From contig NZ_JIBC01000004.1 in NCBI RefSeq assembly GCF_000620505.1, positions 62,001 through 126,000 on the forward strand: a DNA stretch of 64,000 bases, written 5' to 3'. The position numbers and the translations under genes were made by a program. Shown in pieces: positions 1-10,552 of the stretch; within the stretch, counting starts at the first letter, position 1; every line of letters starts with the position of its first letter. Origin of the DNA: Sulfitobacter sp. 20_GPM-1509m. GTDB lineage: Bacteria; Pseudomonadota; Alphaproteobacteria; Rhodobacterales; Rhodobacteraceae. The notes under the pieces were generated by a model. It was given only the letters and a program-made list of their open reading frames with translations. It was not told the origin of the DNA and made no database searches.

Positions 1-1637
1 ATCGTCTCTGCCGAGGGGTGACGCGGCAGTCCCGGCATGGTCATGATCTCACCGCAGACCGCGACCACGAACCCCGCCCCCGCACTCAGCCGCACCTCGC
101 GCACCGGCACCCTGTGCCCTGTGGGCGCGCCGCGCTGGGTGGGATCGGTCGAAAAGGAATATTGGGTCTTTGCCATACAGACCGGCAGGTCCCCATAGCC
201 CTGCTCTTCCCAGTCCCGCAGCTGTTTCAGAATCTTGTCATCCATCGTCGCCGCATCCGCCCGGTAGATTTTCCGGCAAATCGTCTGGATCTTTTCGGCC
301 AGCGGCATGTCATCGGGATAGATCGGGGCAAAGTTCGCCGTGTCCGCCTCCGCTATCTCGGCGACGCGGGTGGCCAGCGTCTCGGACCCTTCGCTGCCCA
401 ACTCCCAATGGCGTGACAGGATGGCTTCTGCACCCATGCTGGCGACAAAATCCTTGATCGCCTGCACCTCGGCATCCGTGTCGGTGACGAAATGGTTGAT
501 TGCCACCACCACCGGCACGCCAAAGGATTTCAGGTTCTCGATATGCCGCCCCAGATTGGGACAGCCCTGTTGCACCGCCTCGACATTCTCGGTGCCCAGA
601 TCGGCCTTGGCCACACCGCCGTTCATCTTCATCGCCCGCACCGTGGCCACACAGACCACCACCGCAGGGGCCAGGCCCGCCTTGCGGCACTTGATGTTCA
701 TGAACTTCTCGGCCCCCAGATCGGCGCCAAAGCCTGCTTCGGTGACCACGTAATCGGCCAGTTTCAGCGCCGTCTTTGTGGCGATGACCGAATTGCAGCC
801 GTGGGCGATGTTGGCAAAGGGGCCGCCATGCACAAAGGCCGGGTTGTTTTCCAGCGTCTGCACCAGGTTGGGCTGCATCGCATCCTTCAGCAGCACGGTC
901 ATCGCGCCATCCGCCTTCAGATCGCGCGCGAACACCGGCGTGCGGTCGCGGCGATAGGCCACGATCATGTTGCCCAGACGCTTTTGCAGGTCGCTCAGGT
1001 CGTTCGACAGGCACAGGATCGCCATCACCTCGGACGCGACCGTGATGTCAAAGCCGTCCTCGCGCGGGAACCCGTTGGAAACGCCACCCAGGCTCACGTT
1101 GACCTGGCGCAGGGCGCGGTCGTTCATATCGACCACCCGCCGCCACACCACGCGGCGCAGGTCGATGTCCAATTCATTGCCCCAATAGATGTGATTGTCG
1201 ATCATCGCAGACAGCAGCGCGTGCGCGCTGGTGATCGCATGGAAATCACCGGTAAAGTGCAGGTTCATGTCTTCCATCGGCACGATCTGGGCACGGCCGC
1301 CGCCCGCAGCCCCGCCCTTCATGCCAAAGTTCGGGCCCAGAGACGCCTCGCGGATACAGATAGCGGCCTTCTTGCCGATACGGTTCAGCCCGTCACCCAG
1401 CCCGACGGTCGTCGTGGTCTTGCCCTCGCCCGCAGGCGTGGGGTTGATGGCCGTCACCAGGATCAACTTGCCGTTGGCCCGGCCCTGAACGCCGTTGATA
1501 AAGCTTTGGCTGACCTTCGCCTTGTCATGGCCATAAGGCAGCAGGTCATCCTCGGGAATCCCCAGCTTTGCCCCGATCTCCTGGATCTTCAGCTTGTTCG
1601 CTTCACGCGCGATCTGAATGTCGGTTTTGTAAGCCAT
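1..1637 (-). CDS. fhs: Formate–tetrahydrofolate ligase (3' end cut by window edge)
   Basis: ATP-dependent joining of formate to tetrahydrofolate, giving 10-formyl-THF for one-carbon metabolism in the cytoplasm. The reading frame is open from the ATG at 1637 to position 1, about 545 codons; the family is usually near 555–560 residues, so only the last dozen or so residues are missing. The translated N-terminus contains the nucleotide-binding loop PTPAGEGKT at residues 67–75, followed by the family-typical stretch [16 protein letters not shown] near residue 100. A strong GAGGAG ribosome site lies just upstream of the ATG. It is a monocistronic-looking gene preceded by about 145 bp. It could use the formate released by HutG further along the window, although that link is inference. 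The family call is very secure. Confidence 0.95.
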   Translation of the reverse strand, partial: MAYKTDIQIAREANKLKIQEIGAKLGIPEDDLLPYGHDKAKVSQSFINGVQGRANGKLILVTAINPTPAGEGKTTTTVGLGDGLNRIGKKAAICIREASLGPNFGMKGGAAGGGRAQIVPMEDMNLHFTGDFHAITSAHALLSAMIDNHIYWGNELDIDLRRVVWRRVVDMNDRALRQVNVSLGGVSNGFPREDGFDITVASEVMAILCLSNDLSDLQKRLGNMIVAYRRDRTPVFARDLKADGAMTVLLKDAMQPNLVQTLENNPAFVHGGPFANIAHGCNSVIATKTALKLADYVVTEAGFGADLGAEKFMNIKCRKAGLAPAVVVCVATVRAMKMNGGVAKADLGTENVEAVQQGCPNLGRHIENLKSFGVPVVVAINHFVTDTDAEVQAIKDFVASMGAEAILSRHWELGSEGSETLATRVAEIAEADTANFAPIYPDDMPLAEKIQTICRKIYRADAATMDDKILKQLRDWEEQGYGDLPVCMAKTQYSFSTDPTQRGAPTGHRVPVREVRLSAGAGFVVAVCGEIMTMPGLPRHPSAET

Positions 1638-1783
1638 CAACGTCTCCTCACCGGCACGCCCGTGATGTGGGTGTGCCCTTATGAATACAGGTCGGTCCAG
1701 CCCAAAAGGCAGGGCATTTCCGACATTTTGCGCCTCTGCACCGTCCAGAAGGCTGCAATCGTTTCGTTTCGGAAACCGCAGGA

Positions 1784-2395
1784 CTAGCGGCGGGCCTCTG
1801 CCAGGTGGTTCCAGACGCGCTGATCGGGAATATGCAGCACCAGCACATCGCCAATCGAGAAGTGCCCCGCACGTTCGACCCAGGCCGTCACCCCGCGGCG
1901 CTTGTTCGCAGCCGGCTTGAAGGATTTGCCCAGCCCCGGCATCTCGGTCTCGATTTCGCGGCCCGGCAGGACACAGGGACGGTTTTCCATGTCCACCACC
2001 AACGTCGCCCCGCTGGGCCCTTGCAGGCGCGACGATGGGGGGATGTGGGTGAAATCGGGGATGCCCTCGACAATCATAGACGCCCCCAGCAACGCGGGGT
2101 CCAGCGCATCGACACCCATCTTTTGCGCGATCTCGGCCAATTCCTCGGCCGACAGGATCGTCAGCTGTCGCGCGTTGCCAATCTGGGTGCCCTTGGGGTG
2201 CTGCGAGGTCACGCGGCTGCAGGAGGGACGGGAAAACCCGCTGTGCACCTCGCCCTCGACCCCTTCCAGCGTGACGGTCACCGTTTCCAGCGGCTCGGAC
2301 CGCAGGGCGCCTGAAACGCTGCTGTCGTCAGGGTTGGTGTTGCGGCCCAACCATGTGATGCGGGCGGAAAAGGACGTGGGTTTAAGCGCGGGCAT
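1784..2395 (-). CDS. MOSC domain-containing protein
   Basis: A 203-residue cytoplasmic protein consisting essentially of one MOSC (molybdenum cofactor sulfurase C-terminal) domain. The diagnostic features are the [11 protein letters not shown] segment and [11 protein letters not shown], which matches the LGENLVVEGI-type signature of the family, with a conserved cysteine further on in [15 protein letters not shown] proteins are thought to handle sulfur or molybdopterin-linked chemistry, but the substrate of this stand-alone subgroup is not known to me. It lies between fhs and map on the same strand with gaps of about 145 and 136 bp, so it need not be in an operon with either. The start at 2395 is the first in-frame ATG and gives the expected family length. 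Confidence 0.82.
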   Translation of the reverse strand: MPALKPTSFSARITWLGRNTNPDDSSVSGALRSEPLETVTVTLEGVEGEVHSGFSRPSCSRVTSQHPKGTQIGNARQLTILSAEELAEIAQKMGVDALDPALLGASMIVEGIPDFTHIPPSSRLQGPSGATLVVDMENRPCVLPGREIETEMPGLGKSFKPAANKRRGVTAWVERAGHFSIGDVLVLHIPDQRVWNHLAEARR

Positions 2396-2531
2396 GAGCA
2401 GCTGCCTTTTGAATGGGTGGCGGGTTCGCGGGCAATCTGGCGCAAGGGCGTCGGAATGAAAAGGGGAACAGGCAGCCCCAAGATCTCGGCGGACGCAGCT
2501 TTCTACAGGCTGGTTGAACTGCCCCAGTCGC

Positions 2532-3284
2532 CTATGCGCTTGGCAAGGTCACGATGATCGGGCCACGGTCCGTGGCAACAACCGTATGCTCGTACTGCAC
2601 CACCGGGGCACGAGGCTCGCTGTAAAGCGTCCATCCATCGTCGCCATCATCCGCCCACTGTCCGCCCTTCGACAGGAACGGCTCGACCGTCAGAACCAGC
2701 CCCTTGTTGATGCGCCGTTTGTCATGGCGGTTGGGCCATGTGGCGATCTCTTCGGGATATTCATGCAGGGAACGGCCCACACCGTGGCTGGCAAGGTTGC
2801 GGATCAGCGTATAGCCGCGCGCGGACGCAAACCGTCCGATGGCGTTCCCGATGCCTGCAAGCGGCCTGTTGCTGCCCACCTGCGCAATCCCGATCTGCAT
2901 AGCACGACGGCCATCGCGGCACAGGCGCGTAACGGCCTTGGTCACAGGCGGCACCTGAAAGCTGGCGCCCGTGTCCGCGAAAAATCCGTTCTTTGAGGCC
3001 GACACATCAATGTTGACCAGATCACCCGCCGCGATAGCGCGATCGGAGGGGATGCCGTGGGCGATTTCCTCGTTCACGCTGATACAGGTGGTTCCGGGGA
3101 AATCATAACAGGCCAGCGGCGCCGAAACCGCTTCGGCACGTTCCAGAAATGCGCGCCCGATCTCGTCCAGCTCGCGCGTGGTCATCTCCGGCTCGAGCGC
3201 CTTGGCCATTGTCTGCATCGTATCTGCCACGATCCGCCCGATAACCTTCAGACCGTCAAGTTCGTCTTGTTTTGTGATTGTCAT
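2532..3284 (-). CDS. map: Methionine aminopeptidase, type I
   Basis: Removes the initiator methionine from nascent proteins; a two-metal cytoplasmic hydrolase of the pita-bread fold. All catalytic and metal ligands of type I enzymes can be placed: His76 in EEIAHGIPSD, Asp93 and Asp104 in NIDVSASKNGFFADTGASF, His167 in SHGVGRSLHE, Glu201 in TVEPF and Glu232 in QYEHTVV. At 250 residues it is a normal length for the type I family and has no N-terminal zinc-finger extension. The ATG at 3284 sits about 87 bp downstream of the ftsH stop, beyond a terminator-like hairpin, so map probably has its own promoter. Nothing unusual was seen. Confidence 0.95.
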   Translation of the reverse strand: MTITKQDELDGLKVIGRIVADTMQTMAKALEPEMTTRELDEIGRAFLERAEAVSAPLACYDFPGTTCISVNEEIAHGIPSDRAIAAGDLVNIDVSASKNGFFADTGASFQVPPVTKAVTRLCRDGRRAMQIGIAQVGSNRPLAGIGNAIGRFASARGYTLIRNLASHGVGRSLHEYPEEIATWPNRHDKRRINKGLVLTVEPFLSKGGQWADDGDDGWTLYSEPRAPVVQYEHTVVATDRGPIIVTLPSA

Positions 3285-3324
3285 CCGCTGCGTCCCTGCT
3301 GACCTGCCCCGTCCCCCCTACAGC

Positions 3325-3350
3325 AAAAGGCCCCGCTTCCGCGAGGCCTT
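3325..3350 (-). terminator. Rho-independent terminator after ftsH
   Basis: A GC-rich hairpin whose arms are AAGGCC at either end with an inner CGC/GCG extension and one bulged base; on the minus strand it is followed by TTTTGC. It lies 22 bp downstream of the ftsH stop, so it is placed correctly to end the tol-pal-tilS-ftsH transcription block. Confidence 0.6.
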
Positions 3351-3371
3351 CGTTGATCTTGTACAACCGGT

Positions 3372-5288
3372 TCAGGTCGGTTCCGGCTCCATTTCGCCCC
3401 CGGACGATGGCGGCTTTTTCTTCGCTTTGGCTTTCGGAATGGCGGTCAGGCTGGGCTTGTCTTCGCTGACAGCCGTGCCATCGCCATCGTCACCCGCTTG
3501 CGGGGGTTCGCCGTTCATCACGCGCTTGATCTCGTCGCCGGTCAGCGTTTCGTATTCCAGCAAGCCTTGGGCCAGACGTTCGAATTCGACGTTCTTTTCC
3601 TTGATGATCTTGGCCGCCCAGTCATAGCCGTCCTGGATGAACATGCGCACTTCCTGTTCGACGGTTTCCTTGGTGTTGGCCGAGACAGAGAAGCCTGCGG
3701 TCGCACCTTGGTAGCCTTGGGCCGCCTCGGAATAGTCGATGTTGCCGACCTTGTCCGACATGCCCCATTGCAGCACCATCGCACGGGCCAGCGCGCTGGC
3801 CTGCTGGATGTCGCCCGCAGGGCCGTTGGACACCGAATCCTCACCGTATTTGATGATCTCGGCCGCCTTGCCCGCCATGGTCATGGCCAGACGCTGTTTG
3901 CACTCGTCCTTGAACATGTTCAGACGGTCCATTTCGGGCAGGCTCATCACCATACCCAAGGCACCGCCACGCGGAATGATCGTCGCCTTGTAGACCGGAT
4001 CGCACTTGGGCAGGGTCATCCCCACCAGCGCGTGACCGGCCTCGTGATAGGCTGTCATTTCCTTTTGCTCGGGCGTCATCACCATGCTGCGCCGCTCGGG
4101 GCCCATCATGACCTTGTCCTTGGCCGCTTCGAAATCAATCATCGTCACGAAACGGCGGCCCACACGGGCAGCCATCAGCGCCGCCTCGTTCACAAGGTTC
4201 GCCAGATCAGCACCCGAGAAACCGGGCGTGCCGCGCGCGATGATGCGCAGATCGACATCGGGGCCCAGCGGGGTCTTGCGCGCGTGCACGCTCAGGATTT
4301 TCTCGCGGCCTTTGATGTCGGGGTTCGGCACGGTCACCTGACGGTCAAACCGACCGGGACGCAACAGCGCGGGGTCCAGAACATCACGACGGTTGGTCGC
4401 GGCCAGAATGATCACGCCTTCGTTCGCCTCAAAGCCGTCCATTTCAACCAGCAACTGGTTCAACGTCTGTTCACGCTCGTCATTGCCACCGCCATAACCG
4501 GCACCCCGGTGACGGCCCACGGCGTCAATCTCATCGATGAAAACGATGCAGGGCGCGTTTTTCTTGGCCTGCTCGAACATGTCGCGCACACGGGATGCAC
4601 CCACACCCACGAACATTTCAACGAAATCGGAACCCGAAATGGTAAAGAACGGCACGCCCGCCTCGCCCGCAATCGCGCGCGCCAGCAGCGTCTTACCGGT
4701 ACCCGGAGGGCCAACGAGCAGCGCGCCCTTGGGGATCTTGCCGCCCAGACGCGAGAATTTCTGCGGGTTGCGCAGGAATTCGACGATCTCTTCCAGCTCT
4801 TCCTTGGCCTCGTCGATACCGGCCACGTCGTCAAAGGTCACGCGACCCGACTTTTCCGTCAGCATCTTGGCCTTGGACTTGCCAAAGCCCATGGCACCGC
4901 CTTTGCCGCCACCCTGCATCCGGTTCATGAAATAGATCCAGACACCGATCAGCAGCAGGAACGGCAGCAGCGACATCAGGAATGTCTGAAAGCCCGATTG
5001 TTGCTGTTGCTCGGCCTTGACCGGAACATTGTTGGAAATCAGCAGGTTCGTGACCTCGGCATCCGTTGGCTTGATGGTCACATAGTCGGTCTCGCCTTCG
5101 CGAAACCGCACTTGCTCTCCGTCCAGTGTCACGCTGGTGACCTTGCCGGCCTCAACCGACTGGACGAATTCGGAATAGCTGATTTCGCGGCTTTGCAGTG
5201 TGCTGCCTGTGCCGCTGAACAGATTGAACAGCGCAACGATCAATACAAGCAGTACGACCCAGAACGCGATATTGCGTGCATTACCCAA
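3372..5288 (-). CDS. ftsH: ATP-dependent zinc metalloprotease FtsH
   Basis: Membrane-anchored AAA+ protease that degrades misfolded membrane proteins and short-lived regulators. Reading from a TTG start at 5288 (residues [10 protein letters not shown]…) gives 638 residues, the usual length; a GGGAGAG ribosome site sits five bases upstream of that TTG, whereas the longer frame from 5345 adds a basic tail not typical of the family. Visible elements in order: transmembrane helix about 8–25, periplasmic domain, transmembrane helix about 104–120, Walker A GPPGTGKT at 193–200, Walker [10 protein letters not shown] near 247–255, second region of homology [20 protein letters not shown], and the zinc-binding HEAGH at 415–419. 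It follows tilS by about 100 bp, the standard gene order in this group. Confidence 0.96.
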   Translation of the reverse strand: MGNARNIAFWVVLLVLIVALFNLFSGTGSTLQSREISYSEFVQSVEAGKVTSVTLDGEQVRFREGETDYVTIKPTDAEVTNLLISNNVPVKAEQQQQSGFQTFLMSLLPFLLLIGVWIYFMNRMQGGGKGGAMGFGKSKAKMLTEKSGRVTFDDVAGIDEAKEELEEIVEFLRNPQKFSRLGGKIPKGALLVGPPGTGKTLLARAIAGEAGVPFFTISGSDFVEMFVGVGASRVRDMFEQAKKNAPCIVFIDEIDAVGRHRGAGYGGGNDEREQTLNQLLVEMDGFEANEGVIILAATNRRDVLDPALLRPGRFDRQVTVPNPDIKGREKILSVHARKTPLGPDVDLRIIARGTPGFSGADLANLVNEAALMAARVGRRFVTMIDFEAAKDKVMMGPERRSMVMTPEQKEMTAYHEAGHALVGMTLPKCDPVYKATIIPRGGALGMVMSLPEMDRLNMFKDECKQRLAMTMAGKAAEIIKYGEDSVSNGPAGDIQQASALARAMVLQWGMSDKVGNIDYSEAAQGYQGATAGFSVSANTKETVEQEVRMFIQDGYDWAAKIIKEKNVEFERLAQGLLEYETLTGDEIKRVMNGEPPQAGDDGDGTAVSEDKPSLTAIPKAKAKKKPPSSGGEMEPEPT

Positions 5289-5386
5289 GGATACTCTCCC
5301 AAAAATTCTCGGGACCGAACGGCAGTACGCCACGGTCACCCGCATAAGATAGACATGCTGTCCGTCAGTTCAATGCGATAACAGCA

Positions 5387-6643
5387 TCATTGACGGGATA
5401 GAAGTGCGGCAAAAAAGGTTTCTTGCCCGCCCGCGATCTCTGCGGACCAGCCAGTGGTGCCGTCAAAAACCGGTGTTGCAACCAGCTCGGACCCGTCCCA
5501 GATCGCAGGCAAGGACAGCATCGCGCCACGCGGCAGGCCATGCTCGCGCCAGTCGGGACAGAGCGCCAGACCATCCTCGCCCAGCGGCCCCACGTGCAGG
5601 CGGGGATTGTTTTCAGGCCCTTCCACATGCCAGCGGTTGTCCCAGACCCCGCCCGGTTTGCTGGATATGTCGCGCACCGCATTCAGTTCGCGGTAGATCC
5701 ACATGACCTCTCCGGCAAAGCTGATCTGGCATCCGTCCAGCGTGGTGGTGCGCCCGTCCCTGACCGCCGCCTGCACGCCTGCAACTCCGCTGCGCCGTGG
5801 CGGATAATTGCCGCCGTTGATCCACATCACTGCCTGAACCAGCAACCGCCGCGAGATTTCCTCGGGCAGCGCGCGGAACTTTGGAACATCCACCCGGACC
5901 GCACCGGCCTGCACCTGCGCCACTTCGCGGGCGGCCGAATGGGTCTGCCAGTTCAGCGCCTCTCGCGACTGGCGCATGTTCCGCGCGACACCGGCCAGGG
6001 TCCGGGCGCTCAGCCCCAGCGGTTCCAGCTGTGTCAGCGCCTGTCGCATCGCCACACGGGCAAAGCTGGTGTCGTCATTGCTGGGATCATCGGCCCATGC
6101 GATGTCGCGCCGCGTCAGGTAATCGCGCAACTCGGCGCGCGTGACGTCCAGCAAGGGGCGCACATAGGTGATGCCTTCGCGCATGCGCCGCGGCGCCATG
6201 GCAGACAATCCGTCCACCCCCGCCCCGCGCGCCAGCCGCATCATCAGGGTTTCGGCCTGATCGTCGGCGGTGTGGCCCAGCAGGACCATGCGCACCCCGA
6301 CCGTTTCGGCCCAGCGGTTGATCAGCTTATAGCGCGCAGCGCGTGCAGCCCCTTGCAGGTTCCCGGACCCGTCCCAGCCGCTCCAGCTTTCGGTGTGATG
6401 TGCAAGACCACGCGCAGCACAAAACGCGGCAACCAGCGCCAGTTCGTCCCGCGCGCCAGAGCGCAGACCATGATCCACGCTGATCACATGCACCTGCACT
6501 TCGTGCGCCTGCGCAAAGTCGGCAGCCAGCGCCAGCAGCGCCATGGAATCGCCGCCGCCTGACACGGCGACGCCCAGTTTTTCAGGTGGCTCCGGCAGCA
6601 GATGCGCCGCGATGGCTGCATTCAACGCCGCATCATCATCCAT
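5387..6643 (-). CDS. tilS: tRNA(Ile)-lysidine synthetase
   Basis: Modifies C34 of the tRNA(Ile) CAU anticodon to lysidine, using ATP and lysine, so that the tRNA reads AUA as isoleucine. The N-terminal PP-loop SGGGDS is at residues 28–33, followed by VDHGLRSGA and the GHTADDQAETLMMRLARGAG block that defines the TilS/TtcA/MesJ superfamily. At 418 residues it is a normal length and carries the C-terminal substrate-binding region, although that part is poorly conserved. It begins two bases after the cpoB stop and precedes ftsH, the common tilS-ftsH arrangement. The name is secure from the motif set and the neighbours. Confidence 0.93.
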   Translation of the reverse strand: MDDDAALNAAIAAHLLPEPPEKLGVAVSGGGDSMALLALAADFAQAHEVQVHVISVDHGLRSGARDELALVAAFCAARGLAHHTESWSGWDGSGNLQGAARAARYKLINRWAETVGVRMVLLGHTADDQAETLMMRLARGAGVDGLSAMAPRRMREGITYVRPLLDVTRAELRDYLTRRDIAWADDPSNDDTSFARVAMRQALTQLEPLGLSARTLAGVARNMRQSREALNWQTHSAAREVAQVQAGAVRVDVPKFRALPEEISRRLLVQAVMWINGGNYPPRRSGVAGVQAAVRDGRTTTLDGCQISFAGEVMWIYRELNAVRDISSKPGGVWDNRWHVEGPENNPRLHVGPLGEDGLALCPDWREHGLPRGAMLSLPAIWDGSELVATPVFDGTTGWSAEIAGGQETFFAALLSRQ

Positions 6644-6645
6644 GA

Positions 6646-7479
6646 TCAGCCGCAGGCCAACGTGCTCATTTCGCTTTGCGCCCGCACCGCGGCATCGGTG
6701 CCGCCAAAGCGCACGGGCACTTCGCCCAATGTCACGCAGGCTTCACCGGTCTTGCCCAGACGGCCCAGCGAAACCCCCAGCAGGTACAAAGCCTCGGGTG
6801 CGGTTGCACCGGCCTGGTCCGCAGAAAAGGACGCAAGATAAGCGCGCGCCGCCTCTCGGGTGTCGCCAAGCGCCTCGAGCGCCTTGCCACGTCCCAGATC
6901 GGCCGCCGCCGCTAGCGGACCGCCGGGGTAGTTCTGATTAAAGGTCGCAAACTGGTCAGCGGCGCCGCGAAAGTCACTTGCAGCGAGCGCCTCCGACGCC
7001 CGCGTAAAGTCGGCCTGTTCCTGCGTTGCCAGTTGTGCTTCGTTCGAGGTGGTTGGGGCTACCGGACCGGGCAACGGCGTCGCCCCGCCGGTGTCACCAC
7101 CCAATGTGGGCGTATCGCCAAGCGCGCCCAGATCGCCGCCTTCCAGCTCGACCAGCCGGAATTCAAGGTCGCCGATCCGGTTGGTCCCGTCCTCGACCAC
7201 ACGGCCGATGCGGAACTCAAGCTCTTCGGTCTTGGCGGTCACCCGTTGCAGTTCGGATTCGATGGCGTTCAGCCGGTCCAGCGAACCGCCCGCCCCTACA
7301 TCCACCGAAGCCGATCCCGTCGTCGAAAGCTCGCGGCGCAGCTTCTGGATTTCCACATTGAGAATGGTCAGCTCCTGCCGGATGTCAGCCAGAGTGCTGC
7401 CATCCGCCGACTGAGCGAAACCCGAGGCCGGTGCCCAAAGGGCCACAACCGTTGCCAGAATTGCGAAACGCCGCATCAC
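6646..7479 (-). CDS. cpoB: Tol-Pal system protein CpoB (YbgF)
   Basis: Periplasmic coordinator of Tol-Pal-driven outer membrane constriction and peptidoglycan synthesis. The 277-residue precursor starts with a signal peptide (MMRRFAILATVVALWAPASGFA, likely cleaved after SGFA), then a coiled-coil stretch at about 30–95 rich in Leu, Glu and Arg, a Gly/Pro/Thr linker, and C-terminal tetratricopeptide repeats with alternating small and Tyr/Leu residues (FRGAADQFATF, AAADLGRGKALEALGDTREA and so on). It follows pal with one base between the genes and precedes tilS. The domain order and locus make the assignment firm even though sequence conservation in this family is low. Confidence 0.92.
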   Translation of the reverse strand: MMRRFAILATVVALWAPASGFAQSADGSTLADIRQELTILNVEIQKLRRELSTTGSASVDVGAGGSLDRLNAIESELQRVTAKTEELEFRIGRVVEDGTNRIGDLEFRLVELEGGDLGALGDTPTLGGDTGGATPLPGPVAPTTSNEAQLATQEQADFTRASEALAASDFRGAADQFATFNQNYPGGPLAAAADLGRGKALEALGDTREAARAYLASFSADQAGATAPEALYLLGVSLGRLGKTGEACVTLGEVPVRFGGTDAAVRAQSEMSTLACG

Positions 7480-7480
7480 C

Positions 7481-8002
7481 TTACCCCGTCAATCCACCGG
7501 CCAGCACGGTCACAGCGCGGCGGTTCTTTGCATAGCATGCTTCGTTGCTGCACACTTCGATCGGGCGTTCCTTGCCATAGCTGATCGTTTTCAGACGACC
7601 CGATGGCACGCCTTGGCTGACCAGATAGGCCCGCGCCGCATCGGCACGACGTGCACCCAGCGCAAGGTTGTATTCCCGTGTGCCCTGCTCGTCGGCGTGG
7701 CCTTCGATGATGGCGGTATAGTCACCGTTCTGGCTGAGCCATGCGGCTTGCCCGTCCAGCGTGGCGCGGCCTTCGGCGGTCAGGGTCGACTGGTCGACCA
7801 GGAACAGCACGCGGTCGCCCACGGATTGCTGGAAGTACGCCACCGAGGTGGGATCACTTGCGCTGCCGGGGACCATGCCGCCGTTCATGCCGGTTCCGCC
7901 CATGCCACCGTTCGCGCCATCTGCGCCAAAGCGGTCGGGGTTTGTACAGGCCGCCAACGCCAGCACGCCTGCCAGCATTACGAGTTTCGTCGAGAGTTTC
8001 AT
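7481..8002 (-). CDS. pal: Peptidoglycan-associated lipoprotein Pal
   Basis: Outer-membrane lipoprotein that ties the outer membrane to peptidoglycan and is pulled by TolB/TolA during division. I start it at the ATG at 8002, because from there the sequence is a classic lipoprotein signal with lipobox LAAC and Cys19 as the lipidated residue; an upstream in-frame start at 8035 would add 11 residues ahead of the signal. After a Gly-rich linker the OmpA-like peptidoglycan-binding domain runs from about residue 60 to the end, with GHADEQGTREYNLALGARRA as its hallmark. The mature protein of about 155 residues is of normal size. It lies between tolB and cpoB. Confidence 0.95.
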   Translation of the reverse strand: MKLSTKLVMLAGVLALAACTNPDRFGADGANGGMGGTGMNGGMVPGSASDPTSVAYFQQSVGDRVLFLVDQSTLTAEGRATLDGQAAWLSQNGDYTAIIEGHADEQGTREYNLALGARRADAARAYLVSQGVPSGRLKTISYGKERPIEVCSNEACYAKNRRAVTVLAGGLTG

Positions 8003-8084
8003 GCTTAAAGCCTTTTGAATTGAGTACGTAGTCATGCGTTTGGTTTAGTCTAGCACGATTGCCCGCAAAGGGGAATCGTGCGGC

Positions 8085-9407
8085 TTAATTCTGCAACGGT
8101 CCCCAGCTTGGATCCGATGCGCCCTCGGGTGTTTGCACAGGTCGCAGGTTGCGGCCCGTGATGTCCACCGAATACAGCGTCGCGCGCCCTGATTCCCCTT
8201 GGGATTCCCGGGTAAACATGATGACACGCCCGTTCGGTGCCCACGTCGGCCCCTCGTCCAGGAACGACGCCGTCAGCAGACGTTCCTCGCTGCCATCCAG
8301 GCGCATCACGCCAATGTGAAAACGACCCTTGGACTGTTTGGTGAACGCCACCAGATCGCCACGCGGCGACCATACGGGGGTGCCGTAACGCCCCTCGCCA
8401 AAGGAAATGCGCGTCGGTTCACCACCGCTGGCGGACATCACATAGAGCTGCGGCGCGCCCGAGCGGTCGCTTTCAAACACGATCTGGCTGCCGTCAGGCG
8501 AATAGCTGGGCGCGGTCTCGATCGACGGGGCCGAGGTCAGACGCGTGGTCTGTCCTGTATTGATGTCCAGCGTATAGATGTCGGTGTTCGCCCCCTGGCT
8601 CAGCGAATAGACCACCGTCTGTCCGTTGGGGTGGAAGCGCGGCGCAAAGCTCATCGTGCCGTCCTGGCTTTCCAGCACGCGGCGCTGCACGCTGCCGACG
8701 TCCAGCACGAAGATACGCGGAAAACCGGTTTCATAGCTGGTGTACAGCACCCGGTCGCCAGATTTGGAGAAACGCGGGGCCAGCACGATGCTTTCGCTGC
8801 CGGTCAGGTACTGCACGTTGGCGCCGTCGTAATCCATCACGGCCAGACGTTTCTGACGATCCGCCTTGGCGCCGGTTTCCGAAACGAACACCACGCGGCT
8901 GTCGAAATAGCCGCTTTCGCCGGTGATCCGGCTGTAAACCGCATCGGCCACCTTGTGCCCCATGCGCCGCCAGCCGGCCGTGGTGCCCGCAAATTGCAGC
9001 CCGCTGCCCAGTTCGGCCCCGGAGAACACATCATAAAGCCGGAACTTTACCGTCATCTGATCGCCTGTGACTGCCACGGCACCGGTGATCAGGGCCTGGG
9101 CATTCACGGCCTTCCAGTCGGCGTATTGGATCGCCGCGTTGAAATCGCTGACCCCGCTGATAAAGGCGCTGGCAGGCACTTCGCGGAACAGGCCGGTGCC
9201 GATCAGATCGGCCGCCACCAGTTGCGCCAATTGCTGCCCCATCTGCCCGCTCGCGGCGTTTTCGGCCACAAAGGCAGGTACGGCAAAGGGCAAGGGTTCG
9301 ATCACACCTTCGGTGATCTCGATACGCAGCGGGCCCTGCTGGGCCTGCACTGTCGGGGCGGTCCAGGCCAGAACGGCCATCATGCAAACGAGAATTCGCC
9401 AGATCAT
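8085..9407 (-). CDS. tolB: Tol-Pal translocation protein TolB
   Basis: Periplasmic beta-propeller protein that shuttles between TolA and Pal. The ATG at 9407 overlaps the tolA stop as ATGA, and the encoded N-terminus ([20 protein letters not shown]…) is a signal peptide ending in VQA; a longer frame to 9455 is unlikely. Residues about 25–165 form the N-terminal domain, and the rest carries repeated PD40/WD40-like blades visible as recurring [45 protein letters not shown] and [14 protein letters not shown] units. Length, about 440 residues, is typical. Overlap with tolA indicates translational coupling in the tolQRAB-pal operon. Confidence 0.95.
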   Translation of the reverse strand: MIWRILVCMMAVLAWTAPTVQAQQGPLRIEITEGVIEPLPFAVPAFVAENAASGQMGQQLAQLVAADLIGTGLFREVPASAFISGVSDFNAAIQYADWKAVNAQALITGAVAVTGDQMTVKFRLYDVFSGAELGSGLQFAGTTAGWRRMGHKVADAVYSRITGESGYFDSRVVFVSETGAKADRQKRLAVMDYDGANVQYLTGSESIVLAPRFSKSGDRVLYTSYETGFPRIFVLDVGSVQRRVLESQDGTMSFAPRFHPNGQTVVYSLSQGANTDIYTLDINTGQTTRLTSAPSIETAPSYSPDGSQIVFESDRSGAPQLYVMSASGGEPTRISFGEGRYGTPVWSPRGDLVAFTKQSKGRFHIGVMRLDGSEERLLTASFLDEGPTWAPNGRVIMFTRESQGESGRATLYSVDITGRNLRPVQTPEGASDPSWGPLQN

Positions 9408-10546
9408 TTGATGCGCATCCTTTCGGGATTGAACGTCATTTCTATCTCTTGCCACTGCCCGTATTTCTCGGACGGCAGGTTGTATCCTTTGGCCCCGCAG
9501 CGAATGATCGCCCGACGGGCCGCTTCAAACGCCTGGTCCGCTGCCGCGCCGGAACCGCCTGAACTGCTTGTCATCCGTATGGACGATGTCACAGGTCGTG
9601 CATCCGGCGTCATCGAAACCGTGACCACCACTGTTGTCCGCAAAGCCTCGGACGACAAGGAACCCACGTTCCAGCAGCTCGAAACCGCCACCCGCAGTGC
9701 ATCCTTTTCCCCCGCAGACAGCGGCGGCCCGGTCGGGGCCGTTGGTTCGGATGTGGTGCCGCCAAGCGCTTCGGCAAGGGCTGCGTCCACCGCATCCTTG
9801 GTGCTGCTGCTGGTGGAGGGCGGCGTTTCGGGCTTTGGATCGGGTTTTGCTTCCGGTTTCGCCTCAGGCTTCGGCTCGGCGACTGCCGTGCGCACGGGCG
9901 GCTTGGGCCGTGACGGCGGACGCGGCGACGCATTGGGCGCGGCACTGGGCTTTTCGGCCTCGGTCACGATCTCGGTCGCGGCCTCCTCGGGCGCGGTCGC
10001 GGTCTGTGGTTCCTGCACGGTCTCGCCGGTCTCAGCCTGCTCGACCGCTTCCTGCTCGACCGGATCGGGCTTGGCCTCGGGCGGTGGCGGCGCCACTGCC
10101 TCGGGGGCCACACGTTCAACGGGGCGCGGCACCGGGCGCGTGCTGACATCGGGCACGACAACGGCCACATCCGCAGGCGGATCGGGCTGCACGGGTGCGG
10201 TGTCTTCAACCTCGGCCACGGGCGGCACGGGCTGCGGCGGCTCAGGTGCGGTTTCCGGTTCGGGTGCCTGCGCGGTTTCCGGCGCAGGGGGCGGCGTCAC
10301 TTCGGTTTCTGCAGGGGGCGGCGTGGCCGCCGTATCCTCGGCGGCGGGCGGCTCGGGCTGCGCCACTTCGGTGCCGGACTGCGGTGGCCGTTGCGCGGCA
10401 ACAATCGCCTCGTAAGCCTCGGTCGAGATCACCGAAACATCCATGGTTTCAAATGGGAGAGGATCGGTCTGGAAAGCGCCGCCAAACAGCAACCAGCCGA
10501 TCAGGCCGATATGGCCCGCACCCGATATGACATACCCTGCGTCCAC
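9404..10546 (-). CDS. tolA: Cell envelope integrity protein TolA (GTG start)
   Basis: Inner-membrane protein that spans the periplasm and transmits TolQR energy to TolB and Pal. The start is a GTG at 10546, six bases after the tolR stop; the N-terminal hydrophobic anchor is about residues 5–24 ([21 protein letters not shown]). A long central region, about 60–260, is dominated by Pro, Glu, Ala, Val and Lys and looks extended rather than globular. The C-terminal domain, from about 270, contains the single pair-forming cysteines expected in domain III (SCWNVG and [12 protein letters not shown]). The length of 380 residues is in the normal range. The low-complexity centre has PEPEP-like stretches but no exact long DNA repeat. 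Confidence 0.93.
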   Translation of the reverse strand: MDAGYVISGAGHIGLIGWLLFGGAFQTDPLPFETMDVSVISTEAYEAIVAAQRPPQSGTEVAQPEPPAAEDTAATPPPAETEVTPPPAPETAQAPEPETAPEPPQPVPPVAEVEDTAPVQPDPPADVAVVVPDVSTRPVPRPVERVAPEAVAPPPPEAKPDPVEQEAVEQAETGETVQEPQTATAPEEAATEIVTEAEKPSAAPNASPRPPSRPKPPVRTAVAEPKPEAKPEAKPDPKPETPPSTSSSTKDAVDAALAEALGGTTSEPTAPTGPPLSAGEKDALRVAVSSCWNVGSLSSEALRTTVVVTVSMTPDARPVTSSIRMTSSSGGSGAAADQAFEAARRAIIRCGAKGYNLPSEKYGQWQEIEMTFNPERMRIK

Positions 10547-10552
10547 TGTGGC

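Noticed and set aside
3498-5381. 627-codon open frame on the plus strand across ftsH
   Set aside because: It is antisense to a complete ftsH with all motifs; long antisense frames are common at this GC content, and the translation is His/Arg/Gln-rich with no domain.
9700-10400. Repetitive GC-rich stretch considered as a repeat array or CRISPR
   Set aside because: It codes for the Pro/Glu/Ala-rich linker of TolA; there are no regularly spaced identical repeats.
8199-10415. 738-codon plus-strand frame across tolB and tolA
   Set aside because: Antisense shadow of two well-identified genes; its second half is low-complexity Gly/Ser/Ala mirroring the TolA linker.
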